Assembly: GCA_025925195.1 (NCBI GenBank)
Contig: JAICLU010000009.1
Coordinates: forward strand, 1-33,640
DNA: 33,640 nucleotides
Direction of reading: 5' to 3'
Source: Thermoleophilia bacterium
Lineage (GTDB): Bacteria; Actinomycetota; Thermoleophilia; Gaiellales; Gaiellaceae
Under the pieces are notes generated by a model. The model saw only the letters and a program-made list of their open reading frames with translations. It was not told the DNA's origin and searched no databases. Of the stretch, positions 8,368 through 15,283 are shown piece after piece; positions within the stretch are counted from its first letter, which is position 1, and each line of letters starts with the position of its first letter. The position numbers were made by a program, and so were the translations under genes.

Positions 8368-8378
8368 ACTCCGATCCT

Positions 8379-8756
8379 ATGCGCGAGCGGACCGGAGGAT
8401 GCCTGTGCGGCGCGGTGCGCTACGTCGTCCGCGGCGAGCCGTTCCACGTCGGCCGCTGCCACTGCGCCGACTGCCGCAAGCGCTCTGGGAGCACGTACAC
8501 GATCTACGGCCAGTGGCCGCGCGACGCATTCGAGCTCGAGGGCGAGCCCGCGAGCTTCCGCTCCGACCACTTCTGCCCGACGTGCGGCTCGCACCTCGGC
8601 CTCCTCGACGAGGCCGAAGGCGTCGAGCTCTCCCTCGGCACCCTCGACGAGGCGCCGTTCGAGCTCGTCCCCGAGGCCGAGCTCTGGATCAAGCGGCGCG
8701 AGCCCTGGCTGCCCGCCGTCGAGGGCGCGGCACAGCACGAGGAGAACCGGCATTGA
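8379..8756 (+). CDS. GFA-family zinc protein (glutathione-dependent formaldehyde-activating enzyme/CENP-V fold)
   Basis: 125 residues with the complete cysteine pattern of the family: GGCLCGAVRY at the N-terminus, CHCADCRKRSG in the middle and FCPTCGSHL toward the C-terminus, which together bind zinc. The family name comes from a GSH-dependent formaldehyde-activating enzyme, but most members, especially in organisms lacking glutathione, have no proven activity, so no reaction is assigned here. The ATG at 8379 is the only start that keeps the first Cys pair near residue 8-10. The stop codon overlaps the TTG start of the next gene (TTGA), indicating a three-gene + strand operon ending in the dehydratase. 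Confidence 0.85.
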   Translation: MRERTGGCLCGAVRYVVRGEPFHVGRCHCADCRKRSGSTYTIYGQWPRDAFELEGEPASFRSDHFCPTCGSHLGLLDEAEGVELSLGTLDEAPFELVPEAELWIKRREPWLPAVEGAAQHEENRH

Positions 8757-9181
8757 TCGCCGCGCTGCCGCCCGCGGGCACGTTCGCCGCCGGCTCCTCG
8801 CTCGGCGGCGTCCGTCTCGGCGCGACCGCTGCCGAGGTCAGGCGCCGCTTCGGCTCGGACTACGGTGTGTGCCGGGGCTGCGCGACGACGACGTGGTACT
8901 TCACGTACCGCCGCTTCGACGACCGCGGCGTCGGGGTCGAGCTGACCGGCGGCCGCGTCTCGGCGGTCTACACGCTCTGGCGGCCGCCCGGCTGGCGCGG
9001 GCCGCACGGCCTTCGCTTCGGCGCGTCGTCGGGAGCGGTGACGGCCGCGACCGGTGCCGTCGTTCCGTTCTCGTGCTCGGGCTACACCGCTCTCGTCGAC
9101 CGGACGAGCGTCTATTACATCGTCGACGAGAAGCTCTGGGGCTTCGGGCTGATCCGCAGGGGACGCTCGCCGTGCCGGTGA
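8753..9181 (+). CDS. Hypothetical protein with two short internal repeats
   Basis: 142 residues, not recognised as a named family. It contains two related segments: GGVRLGATAAEVRRRFG near residue 20 and GLRFGASSGAVTAATG near residue 85, each followed by a Cys-containing beta-like stretch (CRGCATTTWYF; FSCSGYTALV). This resembles the doubled small alpha/beta repeat found in BamE/SmpA-like and other envelope proteins, but similarity is weak. The TTG start at 8753 overlaps the GFA stop; the N-terminus LIAALPPAGTFAAGSS is only mildly hydrophobic and not a convincing signal peptide. The 3' end overlaps the start of the dehydratase gene by 10 bp, so translation of the three genes is probably coupled. 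Confidence 0.68.
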   Translation: MIAALPPAGTFAAGSSLGGVRLGATAAEVRRRFGSDYGVCRGCATTTWYFTYRRFDDRGVGVELTGGRVSAVYTLWRPPGWRGPHGLRFGASSGAVTAATGAVVPFSCSGYTALVDRTSVYYIVDEKLWGFGLIRRGRSPCR

Positions 9182-10119
9182 TCGAGCTCGCCGACGTCCA
9201 GGCGGCGGCGCGGCGGATCGACGGCGTCGCCCACCGCACGCCCGTGCTGAGATCGCGCACGCTCGGCGAAGGCGTCTTCCTGAAAGCCGAGTGCTTCCAG
9301 CGCACCGGTGCGTTCAAGTTCCGCGGCGCGTACAACAAGCTCGCGTCGCTCCCGGAAGGGCGGGACGTGATCGCGTTCTCGTCCGGCAACCATGCGCAGG
9401 CGGTCGCGCTCGCTGCACGGCTGCGCGGCGTCCGCGCGACGATCGTCATGCCGGCGGACGCGCCGGCCGCGAAGCTCGCCGCGACGCGCGGCTACGGGGC
9501 CGAGATCGTGACGTACGACCGCTGGACGGAGAACCGCGAGGAGATCGGCGCGCGGCTCGCCGCCGAGCGCGGCCTCGAGCTCGTGAAGCCCTATGACGAC
9601 CCGCTGATCATGGCCGGCCAGGGAACGGTCGCGCTCGAGCTGCTCGACGAGGTGGCCGAGCTCGACGCGATCGTCGTGCCGGTCAGCGGCGGCGGGCTGA
9701 TCGCGGGCTGCGCGACAGTGGTCAAGGCGCTGCGGCCGTCCTGCCGCGTGATCGGGGTCGAGCCGGCTGCCGGCGACGACACCGCTCGGTCGCTCGCGGC
9801 GGGTGAGCGCGTGCGCGTCGAGATCCCCCGCACGATCGCCGACGGGCTCGGGGCTCCCGAGCCGGGCGAGCTCACCTTCGAGGTGAACCGGCGGCTCGTC
9901 GACGAGGTCGTGACCGTCGAGGACGACGAGCTGGTCGAGGCAATGGCGTTTCTCTTCGACCGGCTCAAGGTCGTCGTCGAGCCGAGCGGCGCGGCCGGCG
10001 TCGCCGCGCTCCGGCAGGGACGCATCCCGGCCGGCGGCCGGGTCGGCATCGTCCTCTCAGGCGGAAACGTCGGCGCCGGGCGCTTCGCGGAGCTCGTGGC
10101 CGGCCGCAACGAGGCCTGA
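9172..10119 (+). CDS. PLP-dependent threonine/serine dehydratase-family enzyme
   Basis: 315 residues of a fold-type II PLP enzyme. FQRTGAFKFRGA carries the Schiff-base lysine (K49), SSGNHAQAVA binds substrate carboxylate, and the SGGGLIAG loop binds the PLP phosphate; the terminal LSGGNVGAGRF holds the residue near the pyridine nitrogen. The likely reaction is deamination of L-threonine or L-serine to a 2-oxoacid. The length matches the short form without the C-terminal ACT-like domain of biosynthetic IlvA, so catabolic threonine ammonia-lyase or a serine/threonine racemase are the main options. The GTG at 9172 (after AGGGGACG) is preferred over the GTG at 9178 for its ribosome-binding site. 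Its 3' end overlaps the convergent TetR gene by 63 bp. Confidence 0.88.
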   Translation: MPVIELADVQAAARRIDGVAHRTPVLRSRTLGEGVFLKAECFQRTGAFKFRGAYNKLASLPEGRDVIAFSSGNHAQAVALAARLRGVRATIVMPADAPAAKLAATRGYGAEIVTYDRWTENREEIGARLAAERGLELVKPYDDPLIMAGQGTVALELLDEVAELDAIVVPVSGGGLIAGCATVVKALRPSCRVIGVEPAAGDDTARSLAAGERVRVEIPRTIADGLGAPEPGELTFEVNRRLVDEVVTVEDDELVEAMAFLFDRLKVVVEPSGAAGVAALRQGRIPAGGRVGIVLSGGNVGAGRFAELVAGRNEA

Positions 10120-10698
10120 CGAGAACGCGTCGACGACATGCCGCTCGGCCGCCGCGACCTCGTGCTCGCCGCCCGGCAGGCGTCCGAGCACCCAGCCGCT
10201 GATCAGCTCGTCGATGCCACCGTAGAAGACGATCGCGGCAAGCGCCGGATCGAGGTCGGCGCGTAGCTCGCCGCTCGACTGGCCGCTCTCGATCACGCGG
10301 CGGATCGCGCCGATCGGCTTCACGAGCTCGCCGACGTGCTCCTCGATCTCGGCCGTGCGGGCGATCTCCCTGATCACGACGCGGACGACGTCCGGCTCCT
10401 CCAGCCAGGTGCCGAGCAACGCACGGGTGATCGCGCGCAGGCGCTCGATCGCGCTCCCTTCCGAGGTCTCCGCGTCGTGCACCTGTTCGAGGACGTTCGT
10501 CCAGTGCTCGCGGAAGATCGTCTCGAGCACCTCGTCCTTCGACGAGAAGTAGTGGTAGAGCAGCCCGTGCGCGACGCCCGCCTCCTCGGCGATGTCGCCG
10601 ACACGCGAGGTGTGGAATCCCTTGCGCGCGAACACCCGCGCGGCGGCGTCGAGGATCAGACGCCGTTTCTCCTCCGCTGCGGTCGCGCGCTCGGCCAA
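10057..10698 (-). CDS. TetR-family transcriptional regulator
   Basis: 213 residues. N-terminal helix-turn-helix: RRLILDAAARVFARKGFH, VGDIAEEAGVAHGLLYHYFSSKDEVL, the classic TetR signature at residues ~12-60. The larger alpha-helical C-terminal part (AIERLRAITRALLGTWL, IEEHVGELVKPIGAIRRVIE) would bind a ligand and dimerise, in a style common to fatty-acid-degradation repressors. The TTG start at 10698 leaves 33 bp to the divergent CaiB/BaiF-type gene at 10732, so it probably controls itself and that gene. I did not find a copy of the left-edge palindrome in that gap. Its 3' end runs 63 bp into the convergent dehydratase gene. Confidence 0.9.
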   Translation of the reverse strand: MAERATAAEEKRRLILDAAARVFARKGFHTSRVGDIAEEAGVAHGLLYHYFSSKDEVLETIFREHWTNVLEQVHDAETSEGSAIERLRAITRALLGTWLEEPDVVRVVIREIARTAEIEEHVGELVKPIGAIRRVIESGQSSGELRADLDPALAAIVFYGGIDELISGWVLGRLPGGEHEVAAAERHVVDAFSSGLVAAGHELREAPGADVSA

Positions 10699-10731
10699 GG
10701 CCGACGCAGGGTAGTGCTAGGTTCGCGGCGG

Positions 10732-11685
10732 ATGCAAGGGGCGCCCCAACCGACGGCGCTGCGGGGGATTCTCGTGGTCGACCTGTCGCGCTACCTTCCG
10801 GGCGCTTTCGCGACGTCCGAGCTGCACCGGCTGGGGGCCCGCGTGGTCCGCGTCGAGCAGCCCGGCGGCGACCCGATGCGGCATACCGCCGCCGACTGGC
10901 ATGACGAGCTGAACGCGGGCAAGGAGTCGGTCGTCTGCGACCTGCCGGTCGAGGCAGAGTTCGCGCAGGCGCTGCTCGCGCGCGCCGACGTCGTCGTCGA
11001 GTCGTTCCGGCCCGGCGTCGCTGCGCGCCTGGGCGTCGGCCCCGACGACGCACCTGAGTCGTGCATCTACTGCTCGATCACCGGCTTCGGGCTCGGCGGC
11101 GAGCACGAGCAGCGCGCCGGCCACGACCTCAACTACCTCGGTTGGGCCGGCGTGCTCGAGCGAACCGCCCCGGCCCTCCCGCCCGTCCAGGCGGCCGACC
11201 TGGCCGCAGGGGCACTCGGCGCAGTCACGGAGATCCTCGCGGCCCTGCTCCGGCGCGAGCGCACCGGCGAGGGAGCGCGCGTCGCCGTCTCGATGACGCA
11301 CGGCTCGTATCCACTGGCGGCCCGCACGCCGGTGCTGACCGAAGGCTTCGCCTGCTACTCGATCTACGCGTGCGCCGATGGGCGCCACCTGACCGTCGCG
11401 GCGCTCGAACCGAAGTTCTTCACCCGGCTCTGCGAGCTGCTCGGCCGGCCGGAGCTCGCGCCGGCCCAGTACGACGACGACCAGGCGATGCTTCGCTCGG
11501 AGCTTGCCGCCGCCTTCTCACGGCAACCGCTGGCACACTGGCTCGGGTTGTTCCGGGGGGAAGACGTCTGCGTGGGGCCGGTCGCGACGCGCGCCGAGGC
11601 GGCGGAGTTTGCGCCGTTCGCGCGCGGTCGCGCGCCCGAGCTCGGCGAGCACACGGCGCAATGGCGCGAGGAGCTTGCTGCGTGA
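10732..11685 (+). CDS. Class III CoA-transferase / alpha-methylacyl-CoA racemase family (CaiB/BaiF)
   Basis: 317 residues. Family landmarks: VVDLSRYLPGAFAT at the N-terminus, GARVVRVEQPGGDP, LNAGKESVVCDL, ADVVVESFRPGVAARLGVG, then YCSITGFG and the AGHDLNYLGWAG stretch corresponding to the His-containing GHDINYL motif of alpha-methylacyl-CoA racemase, followed by a candidate acid in VQAADLAAGAL. The reaction is either CoA transfer between acids or racemisation at C2 of a branched acyl-CoA; the GHD..YL motif favours the racemase branch. At 317 residues it is shorter than the usual ~360. It overlaps the next gene as GTGA although the two products have no obvious shared pathway. Confidence 0.85.
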   Translation: MQGAPQPTALRGILVVDLSRYLPGAFATSELHRLGARVVRVEQPGGDPMRHTAADWHDELNAGKESVVCDLPVEAEFAQALLARADVVVESFRPGVAARLGVGPDDAPESCIYCSITGFGLGGEHEQRAGHDLNYLGWAGVLERTAPALPPVQAADLAAGALGAVTEILAALLRRERTGEGARVAVSMTHGSYPLAARTPVLTEGFACYSIYACADGRHLTVAALEPKFFTRLCELLGRPELAPAQYDDDQAMLRSELAAAFSRQPLAHWLGLFRGEDVCVGPVATRAEAAEFAPFARGRAPELGEHTAQWREELAA

Positions 11686-13130
11686 TCTACGCCGGCGGCA
11701 GCCACGCCGAGCCGCACGCGGCACGGCTGCTCGTCGCCGACCGCGGCGCGATCGTCGCGAACGCTCCCGACGCGTCGCGCTCGACGCTGATCGCCGACGC
11801 GCAGGACGCGGCGTACTCGCCCGACGGGACGTTCGTCGCATTCGCGCGCGACGGCGACCTGTGGCTCGCGAACTCCGACGGCAGCGGGCAGCGACGGCTC
11901 GCCACGACGCCGAACGTCGCCGAGTCGGGACCGAGCTGGCTCCCGGACGGGAGCGCGGTCGTGTACACAGCCGACGTCGGCGGCGCGCGTCAGATCCGCG
12001 TCATCCCGTTGCCGACCGGCATGTCGCGACGGATCGCGGCGAGCGGCGCCGAGGAGTATTCGGCGACGGTCTCCCGGCAGGGGCGGCTGGCCTTCGTCTC
12101 GACGCGCAACGGCACGCCGCAGATCTTCGTCGCGCAGCAGGACGGAACGGGAGCGGCGCAGTTCTCGGCCGAGGCGTATGCCGACGTCCACGACCTGGCG
12201 TGGTCGCCCGACGGAAAGCTCCTGGCCTATGACGCCGACCAGGGGGACGGGACGACCGCGATCGTGGTCGACGACGGCAGCGCGCAGCTGGTCGCCCCCG
12301 CCGGGACGCGGCCGGTGTGGGCGCCCGCAGGCGGGCGGATCGCCTTCGACGGCGGTGGCGGCTCGCTCGAGTCGATGGCCGCGGACGGAACAGACGTGCG
12401 GCAGCTCGGCTCGGGCTCGCCGCTCGACTGGCGGATCGTGCCGACCGGGAAGCCGCTCTTCCCGAACCTCGTGCAGCGGCCGCCGAGCGGGCTCGTCGTC
12501 GTCCCTGCCGCGCACCGGCACTGGCTGCTCGGCTTCACGTCGATGGTCGACAGCCGCGGGCCGGGCATCGTGTGGATCCACGGCAACCGCACGCCGGGCG
12601 CGCACGTCATGCAGGTGCGGCAGCTCATCCAGCTCGCCGGCGGCGGCACGCGCGTCGATCCGCCGTCCGGGGAGCTGCACTACGTCGTCGCGCCGCCGCA
12701 CTACCACTGGCACATGCTCGGGTTCGTGCACGCCGAGCTCCGCACCGCGGGCGACTTCGCGCTGCGCGTGCGCGACCACAAGAGCGGCTTCTGCATCGCC
12801 GACCATTACGGGACGGCGATCGGCATCCCGCACGGGCCGCCGCGGTTCCTCGGCAATTGCGCGCAATTCGATCCGCGCGCGCGGTTCGTCGAGGAGGGTG
12901 CGTCGGTCGGCTACACCGACCGCTACCCGGCGTTCTTCCACGGGCAGCAGCTCGACATCACGAAGCTCCCCGCCGGCCGCTACTGGCTCGTCCACCGCGC
13001 GAACCAGGACCTCCACCTGCGCGAGACGCGCTACGACGACAACGCCGCGTCGGTGCTCATCCAGCTCACGTGGCGCGCCGGAACGCCGCGCGTCACAACC
13101 CTCCGGACCTGTCTAAAAGAGCGCTGCTAG
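11682..13130 (+). CDS. PD40/TolB-type beta-propeller fused to a lysyl oxidase domain
   Basis: 482 residues. Residues ~35-255 contain repeated PD40 (WD40-like) blades: AAYSPDGTFVAFARDGDLWL, PSWLPDGSAVVYTAD, LAWSPDGKLLAYDAD and VWAPAGGRIAFDG. Residues ~265-470 match the copper amine oxidase domain of lysyl oxidases: the HxHxH copper site HYHWH (H340, H342, H344), K367 in DHKSGFC and Y415 in DRYPAFFHGQQLDIT, equivalent to the Lys and Tyr that form the lysine tyrosylquinone cofactor in animal LOX, with GRYWLVHRAN and a C-terminal YDDNAASV strand. It would oxidise primary amines to aldehydes. The GTG at 11682 gives no signal peptide, odd for a protein class that is normally secreted. Alternative: an in-frame ATG at 11661, also lacking a signal. 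Confidence 0.83.
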   Translation: MIYAGGSHAEPHAARLLVADRGAIVANAPDASRSTLIADAQDAAYSPDGTFVAFARDGDLWLANSDGSGQRRLATTPNVAESGPSWLPDGSAVVYTADVGGARQIRVIPLPTGMSRRIAASGAEEYSATVSRQGRLAFVSTRNGTPQIFVAQQDGTGAAQFSAEAYADVHDLAWSPDGKLLAYDADQGDGTTAIVVDDGSAQLVAPAGTRPVWAPAGGRIAFDGGGGSLESMAADGTDVRQLGSGSPLDWRIVPTGKPLFPNLVQRPPSGLVVVPAAHRHWLLGFTSMVDSRGPGIVWIHGNRTPGAHVMQVRQLIQLAGGGTRVDPPSGELHYVVAPPHYHWHMLGFVHAELRTAGDFALRVRDHKSGFCIADHYGTAIGIPHGPPRFLGNCAQFDPRARFVEEGASVGYTDRYPAFFHGQQLDITKLPAGRYWLVHRANQDLHLRETRYDDNAASVLIQLTWRAGTPRVTTLRTCLKERC

Positions 13131-13144
13131 GCCCGTGACCGCTT

Positions 13145-13167
13145 AAACCGGGGATTATCCCCGTTTT
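13145..13167. terminator. Terminator-like palindrome, copy 1
   Basis: CGGGG (13149-13153) and CCCCG (13159-13163) form a stem around ATTAT and are followed by TTTT (13164-13167), with AAA upstream able to extend pairing past one mismatch. It lies 18 bp after the propeller-lysyl oxidase stop, as expected for a rho-independent terminator of that gene. It is near-identical to copy 2 in inverted orientation. Confidence 0.65.
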
Positions 13168-13191
13168 AGAAGTCGTCACCAATTCGTTGCA

Positions 13192-13227
13192 CGCCGCAGG
13201 CGCGAATGGCTTGCCACAGCTGCGGCG
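13192..13227. repeat. Inverted repeat in the 178-bp non-coding gap
   Basis: CGCCGCAG (13192-13199) and CTGCGGCG (13220-13227) are perfect 8-bp complements with a 20-nt loop. It sits between the two terminator-like palindromes in a gap (13131-13308) with no gene. No function can be assigned. Confidence 0.4.
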
Positions 13228-13277
13228 CTCAACTGACGTCACGGCTTCCGCACGGCCGCGTCGCCGACGACCCTTCG

Positions 13278-13299
13278 AACGGGGATAAGCCCCGGTTTT
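13278..13299. terminator. Terminator-like palindrome, copy 2 (inverted)
   Basis: CGGGG (13280-13284) and CCCCG (13290-13294) enclose ATAAG and are followed by TTTT on the + strand (13296-13299). Read on the minus strand it repeats copy 1 at 20 of 21 positions (13278-13298 versus 13145-13165; core CCGGGG[A/C]TTATCCCCG). It lies 10 bp beyond the stop of the convergent SPFH gene and probably ends that operon. Confidence 0.6.
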
Positions 13300-13308
13300 G
13301 GCGTGAGG

Positions 13309-14181
13309 CTAGGTCACGTCCTTGTCCTCGTCGCGGCCGATGCGGCCGAGGGCCCGCTGGAACTCGGCGGGGATGATCCACACCTTGTTCGAGTCGCCGG
13401 CCGCGATCTGCGGCAACGCCTGCACGTACTGGTAGGCGAGCAGCTGCGGGTCCGGCTTGCCCTCGTGGATCGCCGTGAACACCGTGTCGATCGCCTTCGC
13501 CTGCCCCTCCGCCTGCAGGATCGTCGCCTCCCGCTGGCCCTGCGCGCGCAGCACGGCCGCCTGCTTCTCACCCTCGGCCGTCAGGATCGCCGCCTGCTTC
13601 TGCCCCTCCGCCTGCAGGATCGCGGCCCGCTTCTCGCGGTCGGCGCGCATCTGCTTCTCCATCGACTCCTGGATCGACGCGGGCGGATCGATCGCCTTCA
13701 GCTCGACGCGGTTGACGCGGATACCCCACTTGCCGGTCGCCTCGTCGAGCACGCCGCGCAGCGTCGTGTTGATGTGGTCGCGCGACGTCAGCGTCTTCTC
13801 GAGCGCGATGCCGCCGATCACGTTGCGCAGCGTCGTCACGGTGAGCTGCTCGATCGCCTGCAGGTAGTTCGCGATCTCGTAGCTCGCCGCCTTCGCGTCC
13901 GTCACCTGGAAGTAGATGACCGTGTCGATGTTGACCACGAGGTTGTCCTCGGTGATGACGGGCTGGGGCGGGAACGAGACGACCTGCTCACGCAGGTCGA
14001 TCAGCGGCCGCAGCCGGTCGATGAATGGGACGATGAGCGCCATGCCGGGCGTCAGTGTCCGGTTGTACCGGCCGAGCCGCTCGACGACGCGCGCCCGCGC
14101 CTGCGGGACGATGCGGATCGAGCGCGCGAGCACCGTCAGCACGAGCACCGCCACGATGAGAATCACGATCAGACCGGCCAC
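13309..14181 (-). CDS. SPFH/Band-7 membrane scaffold protein (stomatin/paraslipin type)
   Basis: 290 residues: one N-terminal membrane helix (IVILIVAVLVLTVLA), the SPFH domain (VPQARARVVERLGRY to about residue 190, with PGMALIVPFIDR and VNRVELKAIDPP), then a helical region of consecutive 11-residue units of the type AAILQAEGQKQ, AAILTAEGEKQ, AAVLRAQGQRE, ATILQAEGQAK. Such proteins oligomerise on membranes to organise microdomains or guard proteases. The GTG at 14181 has GGAGCAGG upstream. It lies 11 bp downstream of an NfeD-like gene; SPFH-NfeD pairing is a well-known operon type (QmcA/YbbK, FloT-NfeD). Confidence 0.92.
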   Translation of the reverse strand: MAGLIVILIVAVLVLTVLARSIRIVPQARARVVERLGRYNRTLTPGMALIVPFIDRLRPLIDLREQVVSFPPQPVITEDNLVVNIDTVIYFQVTDAKAASYEIANYLQAIEQLTVTTLRNVIGGIALEKTLTSRDHINTTLRGVLDEATGKWGIRVNRVELKAIDPPASIQESMEKQMRADREKRAAILQAEGQKQAAILTAEGEKQAAVLRAQGQREATILQAEGQAKAIDTVFTAIHEGKPDPQLLAYQYVQALPQIAAGDSNKVWIIPAEFQRALGRIGRDEDKDVT

Positions 14182-14192
14182 AACCTGCTCCT

Positions 14193-14621
14193 TTACTCGT
14201 AGACGAGCGCGGTCGCGCCCTCAATCTTGACGACCTCGACCCGCGTGCCGGGCTCGATCACCTGGTCGGGCATGTACGCGCGCGCCGACCATTCCTCGCC
14301 GCCGATCTTCACGCGGCCGCCGCCCTGGTCGACGCGCTGCAGGACGACGGCGTGCGCGCCTTCGAGCGCCGCCGTGCCGGTGCGCAGCGCGGCCGGCATG
14401 TGCAGGTGCGCGCGGGCGAGCGGCCGCAGGACTGCGAGCGACGCGAGGGCGGCGACTGCGAACACGATCAACTGCAGCGCGACCGCCGCGCCGGCGAGCG
14501 CCGCCGCGGCCCCCGCGACCGCCGCGAGCGCGATCGGCCCGAGAAAGAAGAGCCCCGGCGTGAAGATCTCGCCCACGGCGAGCAGCGCTGCTGCGATCGC
14601 CCAGGCGAGCCATGCCGACAC
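14193..14621 (-). CDS. NfeD-like membrane protein
   Basis: 142 residues: about three N-terminal membrane segments (WLAWAIAAALLAVGEIF, LGPIALAAVAGAAAALAGAA, LQLIVFAVAALASLAVL) followed by a soluble OB-fold domain (GTAALEGAHAVVLQ, GRVKIGGEEWSARAY, VIEPGTRVEVVKIEGATALVYE), the short NfeD1b layout without the ClpP-like protease domain. Its OB fold is thought to work with SPFH proteins, here encoded 11 bp downstream. The GTG start at 14621 is 2 bp after the HAD-hydrolase stop, so the APH kinase, HAD hydrolase, NfeD and SPFH genes form one leftward transcript. Confidence 0.9.
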   Translation of the reverse strand: MSAWLAWAIAAALLAVGEIFTPGLFFLGPIALAAVAGAAAALAGAAVALQLIVFAVAALASLAVLRPLARAHLHMPAALRTGTAALEGAHAVVLQRVDQGGGRVKIGGEEWSARAYMPDQVIEPGTRVEVVKIEGATALVYE

Positions 14622-14623
14622 GC

Positions 14624-15283
14624 TCAGATCCTAAGGTCGTCGAGCGTCTCTATGCGGGGTCGGAAATCCGGACGGAGCCCGAGCCGGTCGATGAGCACCG
14701 CCTGCATGCCCGCGGCCAGGGCGCCCTCGATGTCGTCCTCGACGGTGTCGCCGACCATCAGCGCCTCGTGCGGCTGCACCTCCAGCAGCCCGAGCACCGC
14801 GCGGAAGATCGACGCGTGAGGCTTCGTCTTCCCGTGATGGAACGAACTGATGCCCGCGTCGATGTCGAGCGCATGGTGCCGCGCGAACTCGCGGACGTCG
14901 CGCGCGGAATTCGAGACGAGGCCGATCCTGATGCCGCGCTCGCGCAACGTCTGCAGCACCGGAGCGGTGTCCTCGTACAATTCGAAGTTCTCGTGGCGCG
15001 CCCACCGGCTCGTGATCTCGACCGCACACGCACGCGAGGCAGGCTGCCTCCCGCCCATGCCGATGACGATGCGCTCCGTGAACGCGATCCAGATCTCCTC
15101 GTCATGGTCGAAATCGGGATGCCGCTGCAGGTCGACGAACGCGGCATCGCGCGCCGGCTCGTACAGCGCGGCGTCGAGCGCCAGGCCGCAGCGCGCGCCG
15201 GCCCGCACGTAGCCCTCGGGCCCGAGCTCGGGGCCCGGCCGCGCGAGCGTGAAGTCGACATCGAAGAGAACGGCGCGGATCAC
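14624..15283 (-). CDS. HAD-superfamily hydrolase
   Basis: 219 residues with all four HAD motifs: DVDFTL (catalytic Asp pair, motif I, residues ~8-13), LVSNS (motif II), the lysine in GKTKPHASIF (motif III) and VGDTVEDDIEGA (motif IV). The roughly 100-residue helical insert after motif I is a class I cap. It is likely a phosphatase acting on a small phosphorylated metabolite; the substrate cannot be named. The GTG start overlaps the kinase stop in a GTGA quartet, suggesting coupling of a kinase and a phosphatase, although no shared substrate is known. Confidence 0.88.
   Translation of the reverse strand: MIRAVLFDVDFTLARPGPELGPEGYVRAGARCGLALDAALYEPARDAAFVDLQRHPDFDHDEEIWIAFTERIVIGMGGRQPASRACAVEITSRWARHENFELYEDTAPVLQTLRERGIRIGLVSNSARDVREFARHHALDIDAGISSFHHGKTKPHASIFRAVLGLLEVQPHEALMVGDTVEDDIEGALAAGMQAVLIDRLGLRPDFRPRIETLDDLRI

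Noticed and set aside
8379-8756. Assigning formaldehyde detoxification to the GFA protein
   Set aside because: Family name only; the neighbours show no formaldehyde or thiol pathway, and glutathione is generally absent in actinobacteria.
8143-10119. Apparent 658-residue fusion ending in the dehydratase
   Set aside because: The first ~340 residues are low-complexity frame shadow covering three other genes; the dehydratase starts with GTG at 9172 with its own ribosome-binding site.
13234-13241. TGACGTCA palindrome in the non-coding gap
   Set aside because: A single 8-bp palindrome with no promoter boxes nearby and no second copy; too little to call an operator.
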